Part shown: in pieces, positions 27,047 through 40,448 of the stretch | Numbering within the stretch: position 1 is the stretch's first letter | How the letters are laid out: every line of letters begins with the position of its first letter | Assembly (NCBI GenBank): GCA_964017185.1 | Contig: OZ024869.1 | Span: 67,612,315 to 67,676,314 of the forward strand | Reading direction: 5' to 3' | Length of the DNA: 64,000 nt | From: Rugalucina vietnamica | Taxonomy: Eukaryota; Mollusca; Bivalvia; Lucinida; Lucinidae | Translations under genes and position numbers: made by a program | Notes under the pieces: model-generated | What the model saw: only the letters and a program-made list of their open reading frames with translations | Databases searched by the model: none | What the model was told of the DNA's origin: nothing

Positions 27047-27090
<44 letters not shown>

Positions 27091-30000
27091 TAAGCATATA
27101 TACGGTAGCGATGCGGCCCTGACTTTATTTTGCTTAGCCAGTGCGCGTAAATGCCAATTATGACCAATTAACCCGCACGCGTACAGCGTAACGTAACGTC
27201 TTTTGACGTAATATTACTTGTGACGTCACTTTTAATGACGAACTCTCTATTAAACCTGTATTAAACCTCAATTAACTAATGGAGCGTTTAATGACGCTTC
27301 GTGCAACGCCATTAAATTCCTTCATTAACTAATCCACCATTAGCGGTTTAATCGTGGATTAAAAGCCAATCCATGATTAAATTTAATGGAGCTTCGTACA
27401 ACCGGGTCCAGAAGGTAAAAGGCCAAGGACGCGCTATGATAAGCCCGGCTGAATATGATATTCATTGCAAATTTGCATAGACATAGCTGAGTCCTCTTTA
27501 AAACTTTTTATGTTAGTGAATAATAACCCTATGTATGCCAGGTTTGTCTGACATAGTGAGTGGTTTTGCCTGCAATTGCAACTTTTGTAGGGTGTTTTTT
27601 TCGACATATAATCAGTTTGGCTATGGAATTCTATTATAAAATTAGGGTTGTACTACAAAGTGTACTATACACTGTATTTTGCATATAACAGTAATTTGTA
27701 AGTCGCTTTTGATTTGTGATTAGAAGACCATAAAACAGTTTTATCAAAGAATGTGTCCTTTAATATGTTAGCAGTTCGTTTTAGGATATGAAAGTGTTCA
27801 AAATATACAGTAAAACCTACAATGAAAAAAATGTCATTTTTCTGTTGTTGCCTAGCAACCGGCGTGCATTCCGAATGCTACTAAGTCAATGTCATTGCAT
27901 TAGCTGCTTTTGCGGACCAGTTTTATATCAAAGTACATCATAAACCAATTATATGACCAGTCAAAGAAGCACAGTGACGCTTTGGTTACCCTTCCCGCAG
28001 TAAACACTAAATCGCAATTTTCCCGGCCATGAGTTCTCACAGTACTGCATACAAATTGTGATTAAGACTTTATATTTCAAACAGCCGTAGGCAACATCCA
28101 TGTCCATATTTGTTTAGCAAAATTATTCTTATTTTATTCACCGTTTAGGGATGTACGAGACTATTTCCAGAACTTATTGGATGATCCTCGTATATGTCAT
28201 TTACTTTAATACTGCGGTACTAAATGAAAATGATTTGACTCATTTTCTTAGGAATTACGTCTTGGCCGGAGTTGCAAAATTATAGTGATTCTCTTTGGCT
28301 CCATGCTGCCAACTCTAAAGGGCCACTAAAGAAGCTTAAGTAGACGAAACCGCTGTAAGGTCCATCCGTTTCTTCAATCGTAGTTGTAATTCTTATTTGT
28401 ACTGAACTGACAAGCATTTATCTTAAATTTTAAAACATAATGAAGAACCTTACAAAGGTCAACTGTATTTTGCTTTACATGTACCTTAAGCATGATTAGA
28501 TTTGTGGCAAACTTGAAATTATTATCTCTGTATCTTAAATTTCAGTAAACTATAGAGCCTTTGCTGTTTTCCCCAATTTGACAGTTTACACAGGACCTCT
28601 GGATATAGACATCTATGTAGGTACAATAGTATACATTGCTGTGGTGTTAAGAAATTATCAGTTTAACAAAACAAAAAAAAAAAAAACAAAAACAAAAAAA
28701 ACGACCATACCATAATTCAGATTCATCTCGAGTACCTTGAACAGCATAAACATTGCTTTAGACCATAGAGGAGTCAAACCTATGTACATAAATAACATGA
28801 ACGACAACTACTTATTTTTCTTTTGAAAGTTTCACGCCCACGCCCCAATTTATTCTAGAATGTTAAAACTGTGTGTTTGTAGTTTTGATTGTCAAATCAT
28901 CACAGTAAAGTGTTTTTGATATGTATTTACAGGACCCCAACACCAATAAGATCAAGCAGTTGAGGAATCTGAAAGATGCATCTGGTGTCATCACCAAGTT
29001 TATGCTGATGGACACACAACCAGTGCTGGGAGACTGGAAAATAAAAGTGTCAGCACATGTAAGCGGTTGAAAGATTTTTTTTTTTGAAAATACAATTGAA
29101 AGTGACGTAACTGATGTTATTTCTACGCTCACATTGGCCTTATCATAATAACATAATCGAGCCCGCTTATAATCCTTGCATTGTTTATTGTCACCCCCCG
29201 TGACCGCCTTTATCCCGTTTAAATGTTAAGTAAACGGAACAAGGAACCAATGTGACCTTTGCCACGACATGTTTACAAAATGGGATGTAGTTGTTCAAGA
29301 AATTTATCAATTTGAAATAACAAGCGCCAAGCTTCGGTAGAACTACATGTACTGTGAACTCTACCATTGTGTATCATCTTACTAAAATCCACATTACGAA
29401 AACATTTCCATGTAATATACAGATTTTTATGAAGCTATAAAACTTGGAAATTTTCAGTAGATTTTTTTTTTAAATATTTTTTTCCCTCAAAACATACATT
29501 GTGGGTACACGTTAGAACCGCCTCGCCGAGGCGGTTCAAACGAGTAACCACAATCTATGCTTTAAAGCAAAAATAAGAAAATAGGTATACCCCTGCATAC
29601 CCCACTTCTGCTATATAAAAGTGGGGTTCGAGGGGATACATATTTCACAGACATGGGTCCGTATAATTTTCCTGATACACTATCACACATAAAGTTCTTC
29701 GTAACAAGAGTTCACTCAAGATTTTCATTTCTGATTTCCAATCTTTGTTTCTGACAGGGACGATCTGCAGAGAAGATATTTGAAGTTGCTCACTACGGTA
29801 AGGATTTAATGGACAATTAATTGAATGTTCACTGTCTTTTTGTTTTATTTAAATTTGTATCCGGAACCTCCACCCCATTGTTAACTCTGACCGTCAAAGC
29901 GAAAACGATTTTAATGCACATCTGGTGATTTGTTGGTTCTCATATAGAAAAAAACGTGTAAAACCTTAAATTTCAAGCGATCGACTGTTGTATTTTAAAT

Positions 30001-33000
30001 TCATTCTGAATATAACCGGTTCCAAAACATACGTATGCATGCAATAAACTGATATTATTAAAGTCGAAACATTGAAAAAATATTTTTTTTCTTATTTAGC
30101 TCAAAACATAGATTGTGGGTACGCGTTAGAACCGCCGCGGCGGGGCGGTTCTAATGAGTAACCACAATCTATGTTTTGGAGCAACAATATGAGAAATAGG
30201 TAAACCCCTGTAAACCTCAGTTTTGCTATATAAAATGGGGGTTTAAGGGGGTATACATTTCACGGGCATGTTTTCCTGATGTGAAACCCAAGTAACAGTT
30301 TATTATTTACAGTTTTGCCCAAGTTTGAGGTAACAGTGACATTGCCATCTTTCTCTCTGACCTCTGACAGCACAGTCTCTGGAACTGTCAAGGCAAAGTA
30401 AGTACATTATGTGTTTAAATTATTTGTACATGAGCACTGTATTGCAAACACGACGGTATTGGTTTACTGTTCTGCATTCAACCTGGGCATTCATATTATT
30501 GATATGCTCAACATCTTCCATTTTAATGTTAATCTCTCTTAATATTCTGGGGTTGGTAACTCAAAGCCATCTTAAGCTTAAGATCAACTTACAACCAACT
30601 TAAGTATCTCTTAGCGATTATGGTGAATAACTGAAAAGGACCTTAAGGTATGGTGACATCTTAACTTTACGGTCAACTCAAGCCCACCATAGCATCGTCA
30701 TATTTTACGTGGTGTCGCCATTCATTTCAAAAAGTTATGATAGCTTAGAGTAACTGGAAAGGCACGTGCGTAAATTTTAAGGTGGTCATCTTTAGACCAT
30801 CGTTAGTGTGTCGTAAGTAGGGGAACTTAAGATGCTTTCCAGTTACCAGCCCCTGGTCACCAATAGGGAGCCTTTAACCTTACTTCCTATTGTTAATAAA
30901 ATATAATGACATAATTCATCGGAGACCTCATTTAACATAAGCTACATGAACATGTACCAGAATAAATGGTAGAGTACTAGACATTTCATCATGGCGAATT
31001 TAGCTGACAACAATCGCTAAGTGGTATAATACATATACATGTACCTTTTTGCATAGTTCTGGTATACCAAGCCATAGATAATTGTTTTCAGGTACACGTA
31101 TGGAAAGCCTGTAAAAGGAACGGTAACCCTCCGAGCCAAGTTAGACTACTGGTACAGACCTTACCATTACCATGGTGACGAGCCAATGGTGACACAGACT
31201 TTTAACGTAAATCATATTTCAATCATATACTCGATTTTATCTTTTAAAATAATTTTATTGATATGCTAAGAACTTCAGTGATATTGTTGTTCCTTTTTAT
31301 CTGAGAGACTGTCAAGCGTGAACGCTATTCACATTATAGCATTTGCTGAGACACCTTATCTAGGCAAATATACGGTTCAGATTCATTTCTCAAAGAAAAT
31401 TTGCATCTTTTTCGCTACTTTGTAAGTTAAGATATGAAAACGAACAAAACATTTCTAAGGGTTTCGAAAGAAACGACAAAGTTTTATATAAAAGGGATTA
31501 TATATATATATGTATAGTGAAAGGGTGTGTTAACATAACTGCACGCATTCAAATGTAAAAGCAAGTCATTACAAATCAGCACGCCGGTTCCTTTCTAATA
31601 TGGCAAACCCGACAAACACATTTGGTAATTATAGCGTAATTACGATAATTTCCTCTTTTCCACAGATTGATGGCAGCGCTAAATTCGACATCCCCCTGAC
31701 CCACATCAAACAAATATCCCATTACTTGAACTCAAGGTCCCTGGTAGTAGAAGCAAATGTCACCGAGAGCCTCAACAGTATCACCCTGAACGGATCCAGC
31801 AAAGTGAAGTTTTATGACAAAGCTGTAAAACTGGAATTCCTCAAGTCTAACCCCAAAACATTCAAACCAGGACTTCCATACACTGCCTATGTAAGTAAAA
31901 GTTACTCAAAATGCAATATACATGTTAGCTTTTGCTTTAAGTTTCACTGCACTGAAATTTTAAGTCCTTACAAATTTTCAGTTAGTACACTTTCGTTTTG
32001 ATTCTACAAACATAGTTCAAGGCGTCACCGTGTTGTGTCCTTGTACAAGACACATTAACTCCCTACAGTGCTGGTTAAACCTAAGAAGAGTTGGCTCCGT
32101 CCCAACATGACTGAAAAAATGTTGACTAGGACGTTAAGCCTCAATACGTACAGACAAACAAAGGGATTCTTAGTTCAATATGTACATGTAGTAGCGAGGA
32201 TTGTAGGTCATAAATATACACAATAGTTTTCCAAAATATAATTATTTATTGTTTCTGTTATTTGCAGTTGAAAGTTGCACAGCAGGACGACACACCATTA
32301 TCTGGCGTACGCCAAGACGTCAATGTCTCTACAACAGTTACATACGAGCTACACCACGACCAAAAGACAACTCCCTACCCCTGGTATCAGCCCCAAACCA
32401 GGACCTACACCCTGAAAACTAAAGCATTTACCGTGCCGGACACTGGGGTAGTCGCTATACAGGTTGACATACCCAAGAATGCCACGCATATTAATTTGAA
32501 TGTAAGTTTGACCTAGAAGTTGCTTTTTACACAATTTTATTTGCGCATGCTTTTTTGTAGATAAAAATCAGAATATGTTACATGTGAAGCTTGAACGCCC
32601 TTATAAATGCCATCAATATACGAAATGCTGATATATCTCATATATCATAATATCAAATATGATGAGCTTAAAAAGAATATCTTAATATCAAATATGATGA
32701 GTTTAAAAAGATTTAAGGTGAATAAATTGCGCTTGCCTACTTGTATTCGACAAGGACTACATCTTAACTCGTGTAAAATGTATGTAAATATCTACATGTA
32801 TTTCAAAGCTACATGTCCAGGTCACCCATTTGTAGTCCCAATTGGCATGTGCAGTCGAACAATGATTAGACAACGGAACGCCAAGCTACAATCGAAATCA
32901 ATGATTACTATCAGAATCTTTGCTGTCGTAAGAGCATTTCACTCTCGGACTAGTGTCATACTAGTGGTATTGTTACAATGACAGTGTGATTAAAATGTGA

Positions 33001-36000
33001 TATTGTTTGCTTGCAGGCACATTATGGCAGTTTGGTCAGTGCTTATCTAAGCTTAAGCAAGAGCTACTCACCGAGTAATAACTACATGCAACTCTTCCTC
33101 AGATCAGCAAATCTTCAGGTATGCCATTACGAAAACCTGCCCATGCAATAAATACATATTTTTGAGCTTAATTACAAATCGAAAATTTTCAACTGAATTT
33201 TTTTATGACGAGGCGGTTCTACGGGTACCCACAGTCTATGTTTTGGAGCATAAATAAGAAAAATAGATATACCCCTGCATATCCCGGTTTTGCTATGTAA
33301 AAATGGGGTTCAAGGGGGGTATACAACATTACACGGACATAAATTTAAAAAAAAAATTGAAAATTTTCAGCTGAATTTTTTTATATACTTTTCTTCTTTT
33401 TGCTCAAAACATAGATTGTGGGTACACGTTGAACCGCCTCGACGAGGCGGTTCTAACGAGTACCCACAACCTATGTTTTGGAGCAAAAATAAGAAAAATA
33501 GGTATACCTCTGCATATCTCAGTTTTGCTGTTTCAGTAAAAATGGGGTTCAAGGGACATGTTTTCGTGATAAAAACACAAAGATAACAAAATACGGCTAA
33601 ATATTTTATCATATAAAAGTAATTGGGGAAAACCATAACCTGGGAGTCAGTTATCATTAATTGAAATTATTCAGTTCGATTATTCCACCAAGTTTTATTG
33701 AACAACACCCGGCATACTCATATAGTGCTGATCAGCGCTGTATTTTGCAATGCAGAAAAGCGCCTCTTCATTGACACCGATACCTGTAAAACGTTGATTT
33801 GTCCATATATACTGAAAATAAAAAATCTTGCACCACCCTATTTTTTATTTTTTATTTTGGCCAAGTAGAACTATTTTTATTTCTAACTTTATTTTTGTTT
33901 AATTCCAATATCAAATCTTTGACTTTGCAGCAACTTCAATAATATGGATGATAATGCAAAATTTTTGGGACAAAAAGTGTAAAATTGCATTTTTTGAGAA
34001 AAAATGATTACCAATGAAAATTTTCAATGAGTTTTCATTGTACATGTGATCTGCATCATGGCAGTGACGGAAAAGCAAAAAAACATTTTGAATGTTAGGG
34101 AATTTGGAGTTTTTACAAAATTTTGAAGATTTGCATTTTCGGAAAATTAACTGGTGGTTTTGAAAATTTCCTTTAAACAGCAAAGAAAACAAATAAAGAT
34201 GCATTATTAGGTTATGGCAAGTAAGCACATACCCCATTTGATTGTTTTATAAACAGAAGTCATATCCGTTTGATGTACTTCCGGTCTGAATGCAAGAATT
34301 TTTATTTTTGATTTTACAGTTACCATGTTCATATCCTTTTTTTTTAATGGGTCATTGTATTGAGTGAGGATAAAACAACTTGTCCAAAACAATACATTGA
34401 TATGAACCAAGCAAATTGCTCCAGTAAAGCAGTTTAAAGTTAGTGCTTAATTTGGCGCGCTTTGCTTTTGTTTTAAAACTGTACCAAAATATAGCACCAT
34501 ATTTACGCTGCTTTGCTGGGACTGTTTGTTTGGTCTTTCAAAAATGATTTTGTGGGGCAAGTTGTTCAATCTCGAAACAGTACACTGGCACAAAAAATCC
34601 CCAAAATTACCAAATGATAGTTGTAAAATCAAAATTAAAAATTCCTGCATGCAAACCGGAAGTACAGCAAACGGATTATGACTTCCGTTTATGAAATTTG
34701 TCAAAAGTGTCATGTGGTCTATGTGCTTATAGCCTTATAATGCATTTTTGTTTGTTTTCTTTGCTGTTTAAAGGACATTTTCAAATCCACAAGTTAATTT
34801 TTCGAAAATGCGAATTTTCAAAATTTTGTAAAAACTCCAAATTCCTTAAATTCAAAATGTTTTATTGCTTTTTCGTTACTGCCATGACGCAGATCACATG
34901 TACAATGAAAACCCATTGAAATTTTTCATTTGTAATCAATTTTTCTCAAAAATTGCAATTTTACACGTTTTGCCCCAAAATGTTTGCATTATCATCCACA
35001 TTATTAAATTTACTGCAAAGTCAAAGATTTGATTTGGATAAAAATAATTCACTTATTATAATAATTATAAAAAAAAAATAACAAAAACATGGTGGTGCAA
35101 GATTTTTGATTTTCAGTATATAAGTTTGGTTGAGTTATGATTAAAAGGTCATTGTATGTGGAGTAAGACTAGAGGAACCAGAATAGATGCAATTAAATTA
35201 GTCCAAATACGGGTAAGAAAATGTGGGAAGGAAAATACATCGCAAAACATAACAAACCACCTTAAATGAATGATCTGATTCAAACATACTGTCCTTCATG
35301 TATTGCATGTACCATACAATTTTACAGGCTGGCCAAATCGCTAACTTCGACATCAAGGCTACAGAGACGTTTACGAGTGCGGTGTACCAGGTTTGTTGCT
35401 TTTCATTTCAAAGAAAATTTGAAGAAAACAAATGTGATATTTTGCTTATTTTTTGTTTAAAACAGTCATTGTGGTTACGGTACACGTTAGAACCGCCACT
35501 ACTAGGCGGTTCTAACGAGTACCCACAATCTATGTTTTGGAGCAAACATAAGAAAAAAGGTATACTCCTGCATACCCCAGTTTTGCAATATAAAAGTGGG
35601 GTTCAAGGGGGTAGGGGTATATATTTCACGGACATGTTTTCGTGATGGGTCTTTGAAAGAATTTCCTGATTTAAGGAACTTATTTATCATTTTTGAGCAT
35701 AAATTGTTTTCATTTGAAGGACTTTATGCGATAATTTCATTCATAACCAGAGTACTGGTTAATGCCAAGGAAGCGGTGGCTCCTTCCCGGCATGACTCAA
35801 ATAATGTTGACTGTGACGTTAAACCTCAAAACAAACAAATAAAATTTATCGTTGACGAAATTTCTCGATTTTCATATTCTCTGATCTTGATTCTTTGCAA
35901 ATATATAAATTTTGCTTACATGTACAATGGGTGTGTAGTTTCATAAAAATCTACGATCTCGTATATTTTATGAAGAAAAATATCTTATGAATTTTTCGAG

Positions 36001-39000
36001 AAGAATTATTATCATGAAGGACTCAAAACTTAATAATCTAATGCTGTCTTACTACTTTGTTTTGTCATTTTCAGGTTATGTCCCGGGGATCAGTTGTCAG
36101 TGCTGGTAAGATAACGGGGAAGTCCTTCGGTATCATGATAACTGACAAAATGGCACCTAATGCTAGGATAGTGGTCTACTATGTTAGAGCTAATGGAGAG
36201 ATTGTGACAGACAGCATCAGCTTCGACGTTGACGGTGCTTTCCTAAACAAGGTGAAGAAAATTTACAATTTGTTACCTTATATGTCTCGCAAATTTTCGA
36301 TAGCATTTTACCGTCATTGTGGTCAGAATGGAATTATCATATCGAAATCATCATATTTTTGGTCAACTTTTCCATTCTAATGTAACGTAAACTTAACGTA
36401 AACTTTATTTCACTCAGGTCATATACAATGACATGTGAGGTTCATACAAATATGATATACAACAACTAGCGGTTAGGACTATCATCAATACAGAAATAAT
36501 AGAAAATGACACATTTTTAAGTATTAATTGAGTAAATGTGTCCGCGATGGACGCTTCAAATTAAGTATCGCTAACTATCAAAATATTTTAAGACATTTGT
36601 GTGTCTATAGGACTTTTTATTCCATTCAAACCATTTCACATATTGCATATCTACAATGTACATGTATCTATAAATAAACATTTTGCAAACAGTTGAGCCG
36701 CCTCATGATAAAACCAACATTCTGCATATGCGAAAACAAAGACGCAGATCAGCTTCGCAGTAACTGCGAAGCTGATCAGCGCCTTTGCTTTCGCTACACG
36801 GATAGTAGACTTCCTCTTCTTTTTAAAACCGAAATTTCAAGCTTCCAGCCTGCCTCTGTGACTGTACAGCCTGATTTGTGTTGGACCTATTCGGAAACCA
36901 CATTGTTGATTTTCCCACGAGGCGGCTCATTTAAGTGAATATTTGATGGTCCTATTTAGTGTTCATGATTGTAATAAATCTAATTGATGCTTCCATTTTC
37001 TTATTTGTTATGATAATTTCTATCTCCCTAGGTATCAATCAACTTTGACAGACAGAAGGCGCAGCCCCATGACAGTGTTCACGTGACTGTTAAAGCTGAC
37101 CCCTCTTCCACGGTCAACTTACTTGCCGTCGACCAGAGCGTCCTCTTGCTGAAATCTGGAAACGATATTACCGCTTCAGAGGTACACACTATTTCATGCC
37201 TGTTTCAAATGATTAAAAATCATTTTATTGTTTTAATGGCTATTTTAAAGTGTTGACTTGATAACATAGATGCGATGTATCAATACCCGACACAAAATGC
37301 TTTTTGACGAAGAGAAAACCTTTTAGTAGCATGAATACTGCAAAAACGAATTGAAGCTCCAACACTCAACAAGCAGATGTTTTACCATTTGCCAGATGAC
37401 CCATTTGATGACAGCACCTGTAGTCCTGTAGTCTATAATGGATAATGTGGAAATTCTCCTTTCTCGTATTTTGATAATTATGAGCCCATTATAAACACCA
37501 GGTTGTGTCAGAGCTCAAATCCTATGATACCATTAGTCACGCATCTCATAATTTCTTTGGATTTGGAGGACCGATGATGGTCGGGCGGAGGAAGAGAATG
37601 GTATGGTGGCCATATCCGGTGTACTACGGTGGCTCTGATGCCCAGCAGATATTCGATGTGAGTTTTCGTGTAACAGTTGTGCTTTATAATGACATACAAG
37701 GCCCTGTTGCATAAACCTATATTAACTATGACAGTTCATAAAGTCCCAGTTAACCTAATGGCAGCTTTATCCTTGTTGCATAAATACCTATGTAAATCGC
37801 TATTGGCGTCTACTGAAAGCTTGAACGCTGTCATTAGCTCTGGAGGTACTTTAAGATTGTTTTATGCAGCAGAACATTCATGTCGTCTTAACTAAATAGT
37901 TATTGAATTTTATGTCGGGTTAAGGTTTAATGACAGCTTAAGTTTATGCACCAGGCACTGAATGATAGTTAAGGGATACATTTTGTTGTTTCATGTAAGC
38001 TATGTTAATGTCATTTAGAATCGTCTTGGCGACATGATTCTGATGCTCACCCGCAACATTTGTTTTCATGAAGAGATAATAAACTATCTTTTCAGTTACA
38101 TCTGTTATCAATATCTTTTCAGTTACATCTGTTATCAAATATACTCCTCTTTTTTCTGGTTGTTTATCATTTCAAGTGATGTGGCAAAAAGTGAATACAT
38201 GATGAAAGAAAAGGCTCATGTCCTTTGTAATTGAGATATGTGTTGCTGGTTGACTGCGAGTTAAAGTTTAGAGGTTTCATAGATAGCAATGTGTTCATAT
38301 CTTTATCATACTAGTAAAACATTTCATGTGTTGACAGTATTGTGTCTTCTAATAGTGTTTGACTCCAATGTTTGCTAATTACAGAATGCCGGTGTGAAAG
38401 TGATGACAGATGCAACAGTTTACCATCATCCACAGCCACATTATTGTAAGTTATGGTTTATACGCTGCAATACTGAATCGAGGAGCGCGATGTCCTAGTG
38501 GTTAGCGAGTCGGACTCCGGATCGAGAGATCGCGAGTTTGTAAACCACTGCCTCCGTATTGTGTCCTTGAGCAAGACACACAAACTGCCTATTATCCTGA
38601 TATATGCCCAGGAAACGACGGCCCTTTTTCAACATGACAGAAAATATAATGACTGGGATGTTTAGCTTCTACCAAACCAAAAGCTCATGCATGCATATCA
38701 CTACAAGAATAATTAAAATGCATTAACCATTAAGTCATAAAGCGCTTTCAAGGCGAATTGTTTACATGTACAATGCTCTGGCGTTCGTACATGTACTTCG
38801 TCTGCCCGTTCACATGATACAGACAGCCGCTACAAAATACATGTGAAATGCTGATGAAATAAAAATATATGGGGAATTATAATTTCAAAGTCCTGTTCAG
38901 CGCTAGTGGTTCAGGGATTGGACTTGGTGGTAACCCTTTTAGCACTGACGGTGGATCTGGAAACTCATCATTCGGAAACAGCCAGTCTCTGAAAGAAGTG

Positions 39001-40395
39001 GATAGAGTTCGATCTGTGTTCCCTGAGACCTGGTTATGGTCGAAGGCAACAACAGGGTAATACTCTGGGATCACGTACTCTTCCTTCTCACGTGCAAAAC
39101 GCTTGCTGTTGGCCGTTTGCCTTTGCCATCATTTAATATCCCCAACATTATTGAAGAACACTAAATAGTCAATCGTGTTGCTTATCTTGCTTGGCAGGAC
39201 CAAAGATCACTAGCTTCATTAGACCTCCAAATACCGTTTAGTTACATTTTTAAAATCAACGTTGATACTTTCTTAAAACTAACAACACGTGACTGTTTAA
39301 AGTTTTGATATATTTTGGTATTTAAAAAAATAATGTACAATTGTTCATGTATATTGTTGACGTTTCCTTTAATGTGATAAAACATAAAAATGTGAAATAT
39401 TCTAAAAAATGTAAAAAAAAAAATCACAGTGAATGGAAAGAGCAACCACAGATAAAACAGTCAGATAGAAACACGAAAAAGGACATGTTCATTTATTGGC
39501 ATTAGAATATTCAACAAAACAATGGTGTTCAAAACTACAATCAATGCATGGATATGGTACAATTATATTATTGTATTAGAAAATACGTTTTACATAAACT
39601 AACAGATTTCAATAAATTCTTGGACGGCGCTCTGGCTGGAGGAGCAGTAATGAAAGGCGATGGTGGTCACGGGGCAGTTGCAACTGGGATGAGTGCGAGT
39701 AGCTCAAGTCAGGGCTTAAAGCAAGTTGAGCGAACCAGATCAGTGTTTCCTGAAACCTGGCTTTGGTTAAACTCGACCACTGGGTAATAACTAAAAGTCG
39801 TATAAAAACAGCTCAGCGCTTAGCCAGCTTTTAAAGTGAACAGCTAGGCTTTAGCCACCCTCTCGACACAGGTTATGGGGAAGCATAAACACTGTTCATC
39901 TGACTAGCTTAATAATATATTATATAGTTATAATATATTTACATTTTTCTAAAACCTCTTTAGATGAACCATTAGATGTTCACTGTGTTCATACATCCAT
40001 GAACAACATCGTGTCACGCGACGTCACACTTGACGTCAAAAAGCAATGTTCTCGCCAATCTGATTGGACGTTGTAAACGTCGACGCCGTTCCGCTGTTTG
40101 TATTAATACTGTGTATAAATTATCTATCTGCTCGTAAATATGATCGCCTTGATGAATGAATATGAATATAAGAAATGAGTTTAAGTTTTCAGATGTTCAT
40201 GGAGCTATGAACGGCAGTGGGTCGCTAGCAAAGCTTACATGAACTCCTTCGGGGTTTATTCACTTTGCACGCGACTCACTGCGGTTCATAGCTCCAGAAA
40301 AATGAAATTCATTTCTTAAATAAATTATATAATTCTTTCTTCATCACTATGTAGCTGTGGTAGCTGGTAGGTAGGCATGGCAACAACAACAACAA

Positions 40396-40448
<53 letters not shown>

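Larger units (their letters stand above)
22559..27413. mobile_element. Candidate large TIR element in TEP intron 4
   Basis: The left end GACCCGGTTGTACGAAGC (from 22,560) and the right end GCTTCGTACAACCGGGTC (ending 27,411) are perfect inverted repeats. Each is followed inward by arrays of TTAATCC/GGATTAA-type motifs. The interior (4.8 kb) holds other repeats and no recognisable transposase. It could be one composite element or two separate copies in opposite orientation. Confidence 0.5.

Noticed and set aside
28546-28620. TEP exon 5 ending at 28,620 with donor GTACAA
   Set aside because: That border leaves one extra base and breaks the frame into exon 6 (D-P-N-T-N-K). The border at 28,616 with GTAGGT keeps it.
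33911-34919. Two similar small proteins on opposite strands as a gene pair
   Set aside because: They are mirror readings of the two arms of the fold-back element and have no start context or conserved domain.
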